DNA of 64,000 bases from Micromonospora sp. ATCC 39149 (GCF_000158815.1 NZ_GG657738.1:5996478-6060477); one strand, 5' to 3'; shown: positions 1 to 9,400, counted from the first letter of the stretch. Notes: generated from the letters alone by a model not told the origin. A program made the numbers and translations.

Positions 1-2
1 CC

Positions 3-149
3 CACCGAGCCCGCACCGGCACCGGACCCGCCGTCGCAGCCGTCCTCCGCAACACCGCCATCGGCTTCCACCGCGGCAACGGCGAAACCAACATCGCCCG
101 AGCCACCCGACGCGCCAACCGCCGCCCCACGACCTCATCACCACCGTGA
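3..149 (+). pseudogene. ISAs1-family transposase, C-terminal remnant
   Basis: An open frame enters from the window edge and stops at TGA 147-149. It reads about 48 residues, including RNTAIGFHRGNGETNIARAT, which resembles the conserved tail of ISAs1-type transposases (LRN.AI...R..G.TNIA.A.R). Only the tail is visible, so whether the element is intact outside the window is unknown. Confidence 0.55.
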
Positions 150-583
150 CCAGCAGCTACCCACTACGCAATGACCCTGGGTTACGGTCCCCTCTTGATG
201 GACCGGAAACAATCTGGCAACCTTCCTAGCATCGATGGGGAGCGCTCCCATACATCGATGCGAGACGTTACGGATGACGCCCGCCCACTTTCCACCTCGA
301 CATCCTGGTCACCCACCCAACGCTCGGATCCAGCACGCGCAACCGCCGCAACCTCGTGGCGCGGGCCAGCACCGCGCCCGTTCGCCGGATGAGTGTTGCG
401 GGCGCATGACCGGTACCGGTGCCTCGACCATCCACATGAGAGAAGGACTCACAATACTCCCCATTTCAGACACTGGCTCCCGTTCCGTTAACCAGTGCAT
501 CTGCTCCACGGTGATTCACCCCAGGCGCGGCCTCCGGTGCAGGTCCGTCTGCACGTCGTACGACAGGAAGTGAGCAGCCAACC
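150..583. other. Non-coding upstream region of the ThuA/dehydrogenase gene
   Basis: No credible gene lies here; short open frames have no family-like sequence. It holds the CebR/CelR-like box at 237-250 and a short inverted repeat, CACTGG at 471-476 and CCAGTG at 492-497. A long regulated leader is the likely role. Confidence 0.5.
237..250. promoter_or_regulatory. CebR/CelR-type operator candidate
   Basis: GGGGAGCGCTCCCA differs at one position from the 14-bp box TGGGAGCGCTCCCA bound by the LacI-family cellobiose repressors CebR (Streptomyces) and CelR (Thermobifida). It lies about 335 bp upstream of a gene encoding a cellulose-binding secreted protein. That fits cellulose-responsive control, but no repressor gene is in the window. 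Confidence 0.6.
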
Positions 584-3500
584 ATGTTTCGAAGATTGGC
601 CTTCTGCCTAGCCATCATCGTGGCGGCGGTAGGCTTCACCCCCGTGCCCGCAAGCGCAGCTGCGGACTTCAATGTGTTGATCTTCAGTAAGACGGCCGGT
701 TTCCGGCACGACTCGATCCCGGCCGGCATCACCGCGATCAAGCAGCTCGGCACGCAGAACAACTTCACCGTCGAGACCACCGAGGACGCCGCCCAGTTCA
801 CCGCCGCGAACCTGGCCCGGTTCCAGGCGGTCGTCTGGTTGTCCACCACCGGGGACGTGCTCAACGCCAGCCAGCAGGCGGCGTTCGAGGCCTACGTCCG
901 CGGCGGCGGCGGGTACGTGGGCATCCACGCGGCATCTGACACGGAGTACGACTGGCCGTGGTACGGCAACCTGGTCGGCGCGTACTTCGCCAGCCATCCG
1001 GCCAACCAGAACGCGACCGTGCGGATCGAGGACACCTCCCATCCATCGACGGCCGGGCTGCCGACGGCGTGGTCCCGGTTCGACGAGTGGTACAACTACC
1101 GGACCAACCCGCGTTCGCAGGTCCGCGTGCTGGCCAGTTTGGACGAGAGCACGTATACCGGCGGCTCGATGGGGGGTGACCACCCGATCGCGTGGTGCCG
1201 GGGCTACGACGGTGGCCGCTCGTGGTACACGGGCATGGGCCACACGAACGAGAGCTACAGCGAGGCGAACTTCCGTACGCACCTGCTGGGCGGTCTCCGG
1301 TACGCGGCGCAGGGGACCGGCAACTGCTCGACCGCTCCGCCGCCGCAGGCCGGCTACCGCATGGTGAACCTGGCCAAGGGCGTCGCAGAGGTCGGCGAGC
1401 CGATGGGTCTGACGGTGCTGCCCAACCGGGGCGTGCTGCACACCTCGCGGGACGGCACCATCCGCTACACCGACCCGGCCGGCATCACCAAGGTGGCGCT
1501 GACCATCCCGGTGTACACGCACGACGAGGAGGGGCTGCAGAGCATCAAGGCGGACCCGAACTTCGCCACCAACCGGTGGGTGTATGTGTACTACTCGCCG
1601 CGGCTGTCCACCCCGTCCGGCGACGCGCCGGCGACCGGCACGCCGGCGCAGTTCGCCCCGTTCAACGGCGTTAACCGGCTGTCCCGCTTTACGGTGAACA
1701 ACGACTTCACGCTGAGCGCGTCGTCGGAGGTGACGGTCCTGGAGGTGCCGACCAGTCGTGGCATGTGCTGCCACGTCGGCGGCGACATCGACTTCGACGC
1801 GGCTGGCAACCTATACCTGACCACAGGGGACGACACCAACCCGTTCGACTCCAGCGGCTACACGCCGATCGACGAGCGGTCCAACCGCAACCCGGCCTAC
1901 GACGCGCAGCGCAGCGCCGGCAACAGCAACGACCTGCGGGGCAAGATACTGCGGATCCGGCCGAGCTCCGGCGGTGGGTACACGATCCCGGCCGGCAACA
2001 TGTTCGCGCCGGGTACGGCCAACACCAAGCCCGAGATCTACGCGATGGGTTTCCGCAACCCGTTCCGGATGTCCGTGGACAGGGCGACCGGCATCGTGTA
2101 TCTCGGTGAGTACGGGCCGGATGCCGGCACCAGCAACCCCAACCGTGGGCCGGCCAACCATGTGGCGTTCGAGCGGATCACCCAGCCCGGCTTCTACGGC
2201 TGGCCGTACTGCTCGAGCTACAACACGCCGTACATCGACTACACCTTCCCGTCCGGTCCTTCGGGTGCCCCGTTCAACTGCACCGGCGGCCCGGTGAACA
2301 ACTCTCCCAACAACACCGGCATCACCCAGCTGCCCCCCTCGCAGCGGGCGTGGCTGCCGTACGGCGGTGAGCAGAATCCGCCGGCGCTGGGCAGTGGCGG
2401 CCTGTCACCGATGGGCGGCGTGGTGTACAACTACAGCGCCTCGCTCGCCTCCGACGTGAAGTTCCCGGCGTCGATGAACGGCAAGGTGTTCCTCGGCGAG
2501 TTCGGCCGGCGGTGGATCAAGACGGCCACGGTCACCAGCTCCGGTGGGGTGGGCACGATCGAGGCCTTCCCGGCGTACACCGGTACCCAGGTGATGGATC
2601 ATGAGTTCGGGCCGGACGGCGCGCTGTACGTGCTCGACTACGGCACGGGCTGGGGGAGTGGTGACGCAAGCTCGGCGGTGTACCGGATCGAGTACAACTC
2701 CGGCGGTGGCCGGTCGCCGACCGCGTCCGCCTCGGCCAACCCGACGAGCGGGAGCGCGCCGCTGACCGTGCAGTTCAGCTCGGCCGGCTCGGGCGACCCG
2801 GACGGCGACCCGATTACCTACGCGTGGGACTTCACCACCGACGGCACCACCGACTCGACGGCCGCCAACCCGTCGTTCACCTACACGGCCAACGGCGAGT
2901 TCACGGCCACGCTCACGGTGCGCGACAGCACCGGCCGCAGCTCGACGGCGAGCTTGGTGATCGGGGTGGGCCGGCCGACGGTCGTCCTCAACCTGCCGCT
3001 GAACGGCAGGCTGTTCGACCCTGGTGACGCCATCCCGTTCGATGTCACGGTCACCGACGCGAACGCACCGACCGTCGACTGTAGCCGCGTGAGGGTCAAG
3101 TACACCCTTGGGCACGACAGCCACGGTCACGACATAAGCAGCGCCACTGGTTGCTCGGGCACGCTGCAGACCACCGCGGACGGTGAGCACGACACCAACG
3201 CGAACATCTTCGGCGTGCTGACCGCCGAGTACACGCCGGCCGGCTCGACCACGCCGGTGACCTCGCCGCAGGTGATCATGCAGCCGCGGACCCGGCAGGC
3301 CGAGCACTACAGCGCCCAGCAGGGCACCACCACGGTGGCGAAGCCGTCGGCCAACGGCGGCAACGCGGTCGGGTACATCGAAAACGGTGACTGGATTTCG
3401 TTCACGCCGTACAACCTGAGCGGGGCCACGTCCTTCACCGCGCGGGTCGCCTCCGCCGGCTCGGGCGGGACCATCTCCCTGCGTACCGGCTCGGCGACCG

Positions 3501-4081
3501 GGCCGGTAATCGGCTCGGCCACGGTTTCGCCGACCGGCGGCTGGGAGACCTGGACGAACGTCACCGGCACGGTCAACGCACCGGCCGGTACGCAGAACCT
3601 GTTCCTGGTCTTCACCGGCGGCTCGGGCAACCTCTTCGACGTCGACGCGTTCACCTTCAACGGCACGCCACCACCTACCACGCCGCCGCCGACGACTCCG
3701 CCACCTACCACTCCGCCGCCCACGACGCCACCGCCCACGACGCCACCGCCCACGACGCCACCGCCCACGACCCCGCCGCCCGGTGGATGTACGGCGGCGT
3801 ACTCGGTGACGAGCCAATGGTCCGGTGGCTTCCAGGCCGAGGTGCGGATCACCGCCGGCTCCACCTCGATCCGCGGGTGGACAGTCACCTGGACGTTCAC
3901 CAACGGGCAGGCCATCAGCCAGTCCTGGAGCGCCACGGTCACGTCGAGCGGCCCCAACGTGACCGCGCGGAACGTCGACTACAACGGATCGGTCGGCGCC
4001 GGCGCCAGTACGGCGTTCGGGTTCATCGGCTCGGGGAGTGGTGCGTCCGGCGTATCTTCGCTCACCTGCACCGCCACTTGA
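584..4081 (+). CDS. Secreted ThuA / PQQ-type sugar dehydrogenase / PKD / CBM6 / CBM2 protein
   Basis: A 1165-residue exported protein. Residues 1-26 are a Sec signal peptide ending ASA. Residues about 29-245 are a ThuA-like (glutamine-amidotransferase-fold) domain, with IFSKTAGFRHDSI and GGGYVGIHAASD. Residues about 255-705 are a glucose/sorbosone-dehydrogenase-like beta-propeller (GDIDFDAAGNLYLTTGDDTN, MGFRNPFRM). A PKD domain follows at about 712-800, then a spacer and a CBM6-like module at about 905-1025. A PPPTT repeat linker at about 1028-1066 leads to a CBM2 cellulose-binding module at about 1068-1165, with conserved Trp residues. Such fusions are thought to act on sugars outside the cell, but the substrate is unknown. 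It is monocistronic, bounded by a CebR-like box upstream and a strong terminator downstream. Confidence 0.9.
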   Translation: MFRRLAFCLAIIVAAVGFTPVPASAAADFNVLIFSKTAGFRHDSIPAGITAIKQLGTQNNFTVETTEDAAQFTAANLARFQAVVWLSTTGDVLNASQQAAFEAYVRGGGGYVGIHAASDTEYDWPWYGNLVGAYFASHPANQNATVRIEDTSHPSTAGLPTAWSRFDEWYNYRTNPRSQVRVLASLDESTYTGGSMGGDHPIAWCRGYDGGRSWYTGMGHTNESYSEANFRTHLLGGLRYAAQGTGNCSTAPPPQAGYRMVNLAKGVAEVGEPMGLTVLPNRGVLHTSRDGTIRYTDPAGITKVALTIPVYTHDEEGLQSIKADPNFATNRWVYVYYSPRLSTPSGDAPATGTPAQFAPFNGVNRLSRFTVNNDFTLSASSEVTVLEVPTSRGMCCHVGGDIDFDAAGNLYLTTGDDTNPFDSSGYTPIDERSNRNPAYDAQRSAGNSNDLRGKILRIRPSSGGGYTIPAGNMFAPGTANTKPEIYAMGFRNPFRMSVDRATGIVYLGEYGPDAGTSNPNRGPANHVAFERITQPGFYGWPYCSSYNTPYIDYTFPSGPSGAPFNCTGGPVNNSPNNTGITQLPPSQRAWLPYGGEQNPPALGSGGLSPMGGVVYNYSASLASDVKFPASMNGKVFLGEFGRRWIKTATVTSSGGVGTIEAFPAYTGTQVMDHEFGPDGALYVLDYGTGWGSGDASSAVYRIEYNSGGGRSPTASASANPTSGSAPLTVQFSSAGSGDPDGDPITYAWDFTTDGTTDSTAANPSFTYTANGEFTATLTVRDSTGRSSTASLVIGVGRPTVVLNLPLNGRLFDPGDAIPFDVTVTDANAPTVDCSRVRVKYTLGHDSHGHDISSATGCSGTLQTTADGEHDTNANIFGVLTAEYTPAGSTTPVTSPQVIMQPRTRQAEHYSAQQGTTTVAKPSANGGNAVGYIENGDWISFTPYNLSGATSFTARVASAGSGGTISLRTGSATGPVIGSATVSPTGGWETWTNVTGTVNAPAGTQNLFLVFTGGSGNLFDVDAFTFNGTPPPTTPPPTTPPPTTPPPTTPPPTTPPPTTPPPTTPPPGGCTAAYSVTSQWSGGFQAEVRITAGSTSIRGWTVTWTFTNGQAISQSWSATVTSSGPNVTARNVDYNGSVGAGASTAFGFIGSGSGASGVSSLTCTAT
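3667..3783 (+). repeat. Pro-Thr linker encoded by a 15-bp tandem repeat
   Basis: Seven in-frame PPPTT units joining CBM6 to CBM2, with synonymous drift between units. Such linkers are typical of secreted actinobacterial cellulases. The DNA repeat is prone to copy-number slippage. Confidence 0.9.
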
Positions 4082-4087
4082 TCCACA

Positions 4088-4120
4088 AGCGGCGCGGCAC
4101 CAGTATGGTGCCGCGCCGCT
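4088..4120 (+). terminator. Strong hairpin terminator
   Basis: A perfect 15-bp stem (AGCGGCGCGGCACCA / TGGTGCCGCGCCGCT) with a 3-nt loop starts 7 nt after the stop of the ThuA gene. There is no clear U-tract, as is common in high-GC actinomycetes. Confidence 0.85.
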
Positions 4121-4124
4121 CCGA

Positions 4125-4778
4125 ACCGGCCGCCATCGCAGCGGGCGCTGCGTCACGCGTGGTTGACCGAACAGATCCGCGCGGTGCATCTGGCCTCCAG
4201 CCGGTAGCCGGCGTCCGTGGCCGAAGCACCAGAGCCCAACCGCGAGCGATCTGGTCAACCGCGACTTCACCCGCTCGTCGCCGAACCAGTTGTGGGTCAC
4301 CGACATCACCGAGCACCCGACCCGGGAGGGCAAGGTGTACTGCGCCGTCGTGCTTGGACACCTTTCCCCGCAAGGTCGTCGGCTGGTCCATCGACGCCAC
4401 GCAGACGGCCATGCTGGTCACCAACGCCCTGAGCATGGCCATCAGCAACCGCCAGCCCACCGGCACCGTGATCCACTCGGATCACGGAGTCCAGTTCACC
4501 TCATGGGCCTTCACCCGCCGCGTCCAGGAAGCTGGCCTGGCGCCGTCGATGGGATCGATCAGCGACTGCTACGACAACGGCATGATCGAGTCGTGCTGGG
4601 GCCGGATGCAGACCGAGCGGCTCAGCCGCCGCCGCTGGCGCACCCGCATCGAACTAGCCAACGCAATCTTCGAGTACCTAAAGATCTTCCACAACCGGCA
4701 ACGCCGCCACAGCTCACTCGGCATGCTCACCCGACCGAGTATGAAAGGCTCCACCCGATCGCCCTATCCGTAGCCTGA
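4125..4778 (+). pseudogene. IS3-family transposase orfB, decayed
   Basis: The integrase-core segments are recognisable but split between frames: PNQLWVTDITEHPTREGKVY, then RKVVGWSID..., HSDHGVQFTSWAF, ISDCYDNGMIESCWGRMQTE and HNRQRRHSSLGMLT. Frame changes lie near 4355 and 4733 (LTRPSMK versus the expected LTPTEYE). Part of the N-terminal half after LTEQIRAVHLASSR is missing. It looks like an IS51/IS407-group OrfB without its orfA. Confidence 0.8.
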
Positions 4779-4823
4779 CGCCAACCAACACGGCTCGGAA
4801 GAACCCGGGGAACATCAGATACA

Positions 4824-4851
4824 TCGACATTGTGAAATGTATTGATATGAT
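4824..4851 (+). promoter_or_regulatory. Possible promoter of the small secreted protein
   Basis: TCGACA (4824-4829) and TATGAT (4846-4851) are spaced by 16 bp in an AT-rich island. ATACAT/ATGTAT inverted arms (4819-4824, 4837-4842) overlap it and could be an operator. This rests on motif shape only. Confidence 0.35.
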
Positions 4852-4908
4852 CTAGCGTATGCCCTGCCTGCGGCGTCGTAGGCGACACAAAGCAGAGGAG
4901 TTGGACAT

Positions 4909-5253
4909 ATGCTGCCCCTCAAGGCAAAGATCGCCGCGTCAGGACTTCTGGCGGCCGCTGCCGTTGTCGGCGGTGTGGGAGCGACCCCGGCCAGCGCTGC
5001 AACGGAGACCGTGACCGTGACAATCCAGGTCATCCGCAACAGCGTCCCGTACGCTCTTCCCTCGGTGCTCTACAGCGTCGGAGATGGGAACACTCAGTGT
5101 GCGGGTCGCTACACGCCGCTCCCGACAATCGAGGTGGTGGCCCCTAAGGGTGCGATGATCCGCCTTTTCTCGGTCTCGGGGTGTTACAGCGGTCTGGGCG
5201 GCGCGGCTCACTTGGTGGCCGACGCCACCAAGACCGTGCAGGTTGAGCTCTGA
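4909..5253 (+). CDS. Small secreted protein of unknown function
   Basis: A 114-residue protein preceded by an AGAGGAG ribosome-binding site. Residues 1-30 form a Sec signal peptide ending ASAA. The mature part is about 84 residues, beta-rich, and contains two Cys (QCAGRYTP and SGCYSG) that could form a disulfide. No family was recognised. It stands alone between an IS3 remnant and a hairpin terminator. Confidence 0.7.
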   Translation: MLPLKAKIAASGLLAAAAVVGGVGATPASAATETVTVTIQVIRNSVPYALPSVLYSVGDGNTQCAGRYTPLPTIEVVAPKGAMIRLFSVSGCYSGLGGAAHLVADATKTVQVEL

Positions 5254-5334
5254 CCCAGGACGGCGGGAAACTGCCGGGTTAGGTTTTTCAGGGTGAACGG
5301 CGGCTAGCACGTCACTGGCGGTCCCCGCTGAGAC

Positions 5335-5376
5335 AACTCCCGCAGGAGACAGCCGTCGGCTTCACTTGCGGGAGTT
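5335..5376 (+). terminator. Hairpin terminator
   Basis: Perfect 10-bp arms AACTCCCGCA (5335-5344) and TGCGGGAGTT (5367-5376) with a 22-nt loop, about 80 nt after the small secreted gene. Confidence 0.6.
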
Positions 5377-5883
5377 TCCTGTGGGGCCGGATGTCAGGAC
5401 TGTTACATAGTCGGTTGCAGGGCTGTTGAGCTGGGGTTTTGGCCGGGATTCGGCGAGATCCGGGGGTCCATGTAGGACGGGTGCGACCTGCTGGTGATCA
5501 TGAGTTTGCGAAGCCATGACCCAGAACAGGACCGCACCCGCTGATGTCAGCATCACTGACCGAGATCGTGCTTTCGTACCGACCCCCACTATGCCGTCGG
5601 CCGGCTGTGGTCACCGATGGTTGGAGTAATCCGACTATGCAATAGCCCTGGCTGATCCTGCCGAGCGAAATTTTCCCCGAGCATTGGTCCCCAAGAGCCG
5701 GACCGGGCGGTCAGCGGAGCCCGGGACACCAGACTTTCGGCGTACCGGTGGAGCAGGCCGGAGGGGCTGCGCCACCTGAGGGCGGCGCTCTGGCGTTGCG
5801 AGTTGCGGTGAGCAGCGCTGTCCGACAGCCGACAGTGGCCGAGCCCGTCTGGGCCTTCCTCGGCTGGGATCGATGCTACAACG
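5377..5883. other. Gap with no clear gene
   Basis: Short open frames on both strands lack family-like sequence. A frame from ATG 5517 reads about 37 residues (MTQNRTAPADVSITDRDRAF) after a run resembling an IS left end. It may be transposase debris, but no family was recognised. Confidence 0.4.
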
Positions 5884-5925
5884 ATGGGTGTCGCTAGCTG
5901 GCCCTTGTTGTGGAAGGAGCACCAC

Positions 5926-6741
5926 ATGAGGTTCCGGTCATGGTTGTCCGTAGCAGTGCTGGCGGCGGCGGGCGTGGTGGCCGTGAGCCCGCCTGCCCCT
6001 GCGGTGTCGGCCCAGTTCGACGCCACGCCGTCGGCCACGGCCCGCCCGACGAGTGGGTTGTCGGCCTCGTCGGTCGTCAGGGTCACGGCGACCGGCCTGC
6101 CCAGGAAGACCGAGGTCGACATCGTCCAGTGCGACGAGGCCACCTACGACGACGGCGGCCGCATCGGCTGCCCGGTCGTGCAAACGGCGACCACCAGCGG
6201 GCTGGGGCGGATCTCCGAGCGGGTGAACGCCAGCATCACGGTCTACCGCAGCCGCCCCTACGGCGACTCCGAGCCGGTCTACTGCCGCGCGGACACCTGC
6301 CGATTCTTCGTTGAATGGGTCACCGATGGTGATCGGCACTCGGTCGCCACGGCGGCCCTGGAGTTCACCGGCGACCCGGCCACCATCACCGCGACCCCGA
6401 ACACAGGCCTGATCGACGGGCAACTGGTCCAGGTTACCGGCACCGCGAAGGGCTCACCCAGCCGGCACGTGACCATCACGCAGATCGCGTGCTACGACAT
6501 CATCCAGGAGAGCGGCTGCGTCGACAGCACGCCGCTGGCCACGGTGCCGCTCACCGAGGACGACATGTTCACGACGACCGTGGCCGTCCAGTACTGGCCC
6601 AGCTGCGCGCCGGATTCCGATATCACCACGTGCGAGCTGCACGTGGTGGTGTTCGACGCGCAGGGGCAGCCCGACAGCTCGTTCGGCTCCGGCTGGTCCG
6701 GCCCGCACCGCGCCTACCTCGGCTTTGCGTCGGTGACCTAG
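5926..6741 (+). CDS. Secreted protein with two neocarzinostatin-like domains
   Basis: A 271-residue protein. ATG 5926 is preferred because AAGGAG lies 7 nt upstream and a signal peptide (MRFRSWLSVAVLAAAG) starts there; an in-frame start at 5884 would add 14 unlikely residues. Two repeats of about 115 residues follow, each opening with a PTSGL/PNTGL-type strand and each with paired cysteines (IVQCDEAT...IGC, ITQIACYD...SGC). This pattern is typical of neocarzinostatin-family Ig-like folds, which are common in actinobacterial secreted proteins. Ligand and role are unknown. It is a single gene with IS630 debris immediately downstream. Confidence 0.7.
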   Translation: MRFRSWLSVAVLAAAGVVAVSPPAPAVSAQFDATPSATARPTSGLSASSVVRVTATGLPRKTEVDIVQCDEATYDDGGRIGCPVVQTATTSGLGRISERVNASITVYRSRPYGDSEPVYCRADTCRFFVEWVTDGDRHSVATAALEFTGDPATITATPNTGLIDGQLVQVTGTAKGSPSRHVTITQIACYDIIQESGCVDSTPLATVPLTEDDMFTTTVAVQYWPSCAPDSDITTCELHVVVFDAQGQPDSSFGSGWSGPHRAYLGFASVT

Positions 6742-6975
6742 TGCCTCGTCATGCAGCCTTGAACGGGTAATCCGGGTGGCGGATTTCGGAGTTGATCGCG
6801 AATCCGGTTTCGGGCGTGCTCGTTGGTTGCGCCAGCGGATGTAGGCGCCGATGGCGGTGTCCTGCTCGGCGTGGCTGCGGTGGTCGGTGCCGTTGAGGGC
6901 GAAGTAGCGCACGGCGGCGACTCGGCCTCGACCCAGTTCAGCCAGGACGCGTACGTCGGCAGGTACACCATGCGC
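6738..6975 (-). pseudogene. IS630-family transposase C-terminal remnant
   Basis: The minus strand reads YLPTYASWLNWVEAE, the DDE_3 signature of IS630 transposases, then continues in another frame as RYFALNGTDHRSHAEQDTAI. It therefore carries at least one frameshift, and everything upstream is absent. It abuts the 500-bp telA duplicate. Confidence 0.75.
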
Positions 6976-6984
6976 GTCGCTGGG

Positions 6985-7484
6985 TGAGATCACCGACCAC
7001 GTCGGCTACGCCAACCATGATCAGCCGTTAGCGTGACACGTCCCTGCTGGGCACGACCGCCGGGGCCTGCTCCAGCACCGCGGCGGGCAGCTGCGGCCCG
7101 GCCGGTAGCGCCAGCGGCACCTTGGCTCGGGTAACCAGCTCCACCACGGTACGGCTGAGTCGCGCCGACGACTCCGACATGGACCGGTTGGCGGTGACGA
7201 TCGCGCCGACCACTTCGGCCCGTGCCTGCTGGCCATGGCGAACCGCGTCCTGAATGCCTCGGGCCTGCGCGTCGATCGACTCGGCGACCTCGAGGATGGT
7301 CTCCGGCCGGACCGTCGGGGTCTGGACCACCCGGGCGATCTGCGGCACTGCCGTTTTCGACGCCGACGCGTACGCCGACAGAACGTCGTTGGCGCCGTCG
7401 GCCACCGCCTGCTGCATGTCGGCGGCCTGGTTGGCCTGCAGCAGCAGCGCCCACTGGGCGATGGTCAGCTTCATCGTCGGGATG
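6985..7484 (-). repeat. 500-bp duplicate of the telA 3' end (copy 1)
   Basis: Base-for-base match to 29138-29637. The only difference I saw is at 7252 versus 29405, giving Gln instead of Glu in ARG(Q/E)DAVRHG. It encodes the last about 150 codons of telA plus 43 bp beyond its stop. No promoter or start codon is present, so this copy is a dead fragment. Confidence 0.9.
7028..7484 (-). pseudogene. TelA-family C-terminal fragment
   Basis: The coding part of the duplicate, in frame with and ending at the same stop as the full telA at 29181-30500. It lacks the first about 290 residues. Upstream it is fused to an alpha-galactosidase N-terminal fragment in a different reading context. Confidence 0.85.
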
Positions 7485-7790
7485 ATGCTGAGGCGCCCGG
7501 CACCGAACATCGGCGCTCGAGCCGGAGTAGCCGTTCGTCTCCTCGGGCACGATCGGTAGGCGCCAGGCGGCGTCCAGCGTGCCGGGCACCGTCTGGCGGC
7601 CGTGGTTCGGTCCAGGACCTTGAGGTCGCTGCCCTGGATCGGGCCGAGGTCGGCGTCCCAGTTGAGGACGGCGGGCAGGCCGGTGGCGGGGTGGACGAGG
7701 ACGATGGCGACGCCGTCGCGGCGCAGTACTGTCCAGGCGGCGTGCGGTGCGGGGGATACGTCTCTCCTGGTTCCCGTCGTCGAGCGGTAC
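7485..7790 (-). pseudogene. GH36 alpha-galactosidase N-terminal remnant
   Basis: The minus strand reads DGVAIVLVHPATGLPAVLNW and DADLGPIQGSDLKVLDR. A frame change follows, then DAAWRLPIVPEETNGYSG. This matches the N-terminal beta-domain opening of actinobacterial GH36 alpha-galactosidases. The frame is lost near 7600 and the sequence ends abruptly at the telA junction. It lies just downstream of a ROK regulator, where such an enzyme is commonly placed. It is not the same paralogue as 26735-28931, whose N-terminus differs. Confidence 0.6.
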
Positions 7791-7812
7791 TGGGCGGGGT
7801 GGAAGGGCCGCG

Positions 7813-9024
7813 TCAGACGGGCGTCCTGGCCATGTGCTGCACGGGGATGCTGCGCAGGACGTGGAGGGCGCCACCGATGGCAGCGGCGGTGTCCACGTTG
7901 GCGGAGAGGAGGACACGAGGCCGGCTGAGCGCCCGGCTGAGCGCGTGGCGGGTCAGCTCCGCCTCGACGAAATGCTGGTAGAGCGGGCCGGCGCTGATGA
8001 GGGCGGGTCCGGCCAGCACGACGGTGTCGAGATCGAAGAGATTTACCATGGTCACCGCGGCGCGGCCGATCCATCGGGCGGATCGCTGGAGGATCGCGGT
8101 GGCGTCCGGGTCGTCTGCCTGCCACGCCCGGGCGACGCGCTCGAAGTCGGCGAGGGTGTCCTCCTCGTGGGCCTTGATGCCGAGGCGCCCGGCGAGGTCG
8201 GGATGAGCGAGCACCTGCGCGACGACGGTGTGCGGACCCGCCTCGGCCTCGGCACAGCCACAGTTGCCGCAGACGCAGGGGGCGCTGGCACCCATGAGCC
8301 CCACGTGCCCGATCTCGACGGCGTTCGAGGCGCGACCGCGGTAGGCGTTGCCGTTCGCCACGATGCCGCCGCCCAGGCCGGAACCCAGGTAGATGAGCCC
8401 GAACGTGTCGGTCGGCACCGTGCCGGACCACTGCTCGCCCGTGGCTGCCGCCGTCGCGTCGTTCTCCAGCAGGACGGGCAGGCCGAGCCGGTTCGACAGC
8501 GTCGACGTCAGGGGATACTGGAGCCAGTCGGGCGTCGGATGGGCCATGAGGAGCATGCCGCGCTCGCGGTCCTGAGGTCCGTGGGTGACCAGGCCGACGC
8601 CGATGACCCGCTCTCGCGGCACGGCGGTGCTGTGCAACAGGTCGTCGATGTGGTCGGCCAGCGCGGAGACGGCCGCATCCGGCCCGCTTGTCCCGGTACC
8701 GCGGAAGCCGGCGGTCGCGACCCGCCGGCCGGCGAAGTCGATCACGACGATGGTCGTCGTGGTGCGGTCGACTTGGACGCCGACGGCGTACCAGGCGTCC
8801 GCATTCAGCTCCAGCAGCCGCCGGGGCTGGCCCCGGCCCTGCTGCTCACGGCCCACCTCAAGCACGAGGCCACCGTCGATCAGGCGGCGGACCACGTGCG
8901 TGATCGTGGCCTGTGTGAGGCCGGACAGCTCGGCGAGCTCTACCCGGCTGAGCGTGCTGCGCGTGCGCAGGAGATCGAGCATCCGCCCAGCCGTGGTGAC
9001 GCGGCCATCGTCGTTGCGGAGCAT
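7813..9024 (-). CDS. ROK-family transcriptional repressor (ROK1)
   Basis: A 403-residue protein. ATG 9024 is chosen because AGGAGG lies 9 nt upstream; an ATG at 9084 has no ribosome-binding site. The N-terminal winged helix is visible (TLSRVELAELSGLTQATITH), followed by the sugar-kinase-like ROK fold with LIYLGSGLGGGI and EIGHVGL. The zinc-binding cluster C-V-C-G-N-C-G-C is intact. Members bind a sugar ligand and release DNA. Its probable partners were the decayed GH36 gene downstream and the divergent mannoside transporter operon at 9494. Confidence 0.9.
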   Translation of the reverse strand: MLRNDDGRVTTAGRMLDLLRTRSTLSRVELAELSGLTQATITHVVRRLIDGGLVLEVGREQQGRGQPRRLLELNADAWYAVGVQVDRTTTTIVVIDFAGRRVATAGFRGTGTSGPDAAVSALADHIDDLLHSTAVPRERVIGVGLVTHGPQDRERGMLLMAHPTPDWLQYPLTSTLSNRLGLPVLLENDATAAATGEQWSGTVPTDTFGLIYLGSGLGGGIVANGNAYRGRASNAVEIGHVGLMGASAPCVCGNCGCAEAEAGPHTVVAQVLAHPDLAGRLGIKAHEEDTLADFERVARAWQADDPDATAILQRSARWIGRAAVTMVNLFDLDTVVLAGPALISAGPLYQHFVEAELTRHALSRALSRPRVLLSANVDTAAAIGGALHVLRSIPVQHMARTPV

Positions 9025-9108
9025 GCCGCGAGGCCTCCTAGACCCGTCCCGGAGCTGGAGTTTCCGGTGATCGCTCCAGCTCATGTCTTGAGGTAATCAA
9101 CTAACTTG

Positions 9109-9387
9109 TCAATGATCCGGTGGCGGCGACCACGCTGGCCAGCGAAGTTGATGATGGTGGGGATCGGCGTGGTGTGGGTCGAGCTGGGTGCCGACGGCGT
9201 ACCAGGCACCCGCGTCCGGCTCGAGTGGACACCGGCGACGGCCCCAAGGCATATCCGCTGCTCGTGCGCTATTTGACGTACGAGTGACCCTCGGCGAGGC
9301 GGCAGCCCGTGATCGTGGCCGGGGTGGGTCCAGGTAGCTGCGGGCCCGCTGGGTGGCGGTTGCGGTGCTGAAATTTAGCGAGATCAA
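9109..9387 (-). pseudogene. Degenerate second ROK fragment
   Basis: The segment encoding AWYAVGTQLD parallels AWYAVGVQVDRTTTT of ROK1, and nearby bases echo the same region with scattered indels. It appears to be a decayed tandem paralogue of the ROK N-terminal half, filling the gap between ROK1 and the transporter operon. Confidence 0.5.
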
Positions 9388-9400
9388 TCAAGTCTACTTA

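Noticed and set aside
3667..3783. Short tandem repeats as a possible CRISPR-like array
   Set aside because: Units are 15 bp, contiguous, in frame and encode a PPPTT linker; there are no spacers.
2405..4333. Long minus-strand open frame of 642 codons under the ThuA/CBM gene
   Set aside because: It is antisense to a gene with clear domains; Arg/Gly-rich translation with no family motifs is a normal shadow in high-GC DNA.
7747..9096. Plus-strand frame of 449 codons opposite ROK1
   Set aside because: No motifs, no ribosome-binding site; ROK1 zinc and HTH motifs are on the minus strand.
9090..9113. TTGACA promoter for ROK1 with a GGTAATCAACTAACTTG operator
   Set aside because: The -35 is good, but no -10 lies at a suitable distance, and the element matches the mannoside operator at only about half its positions.
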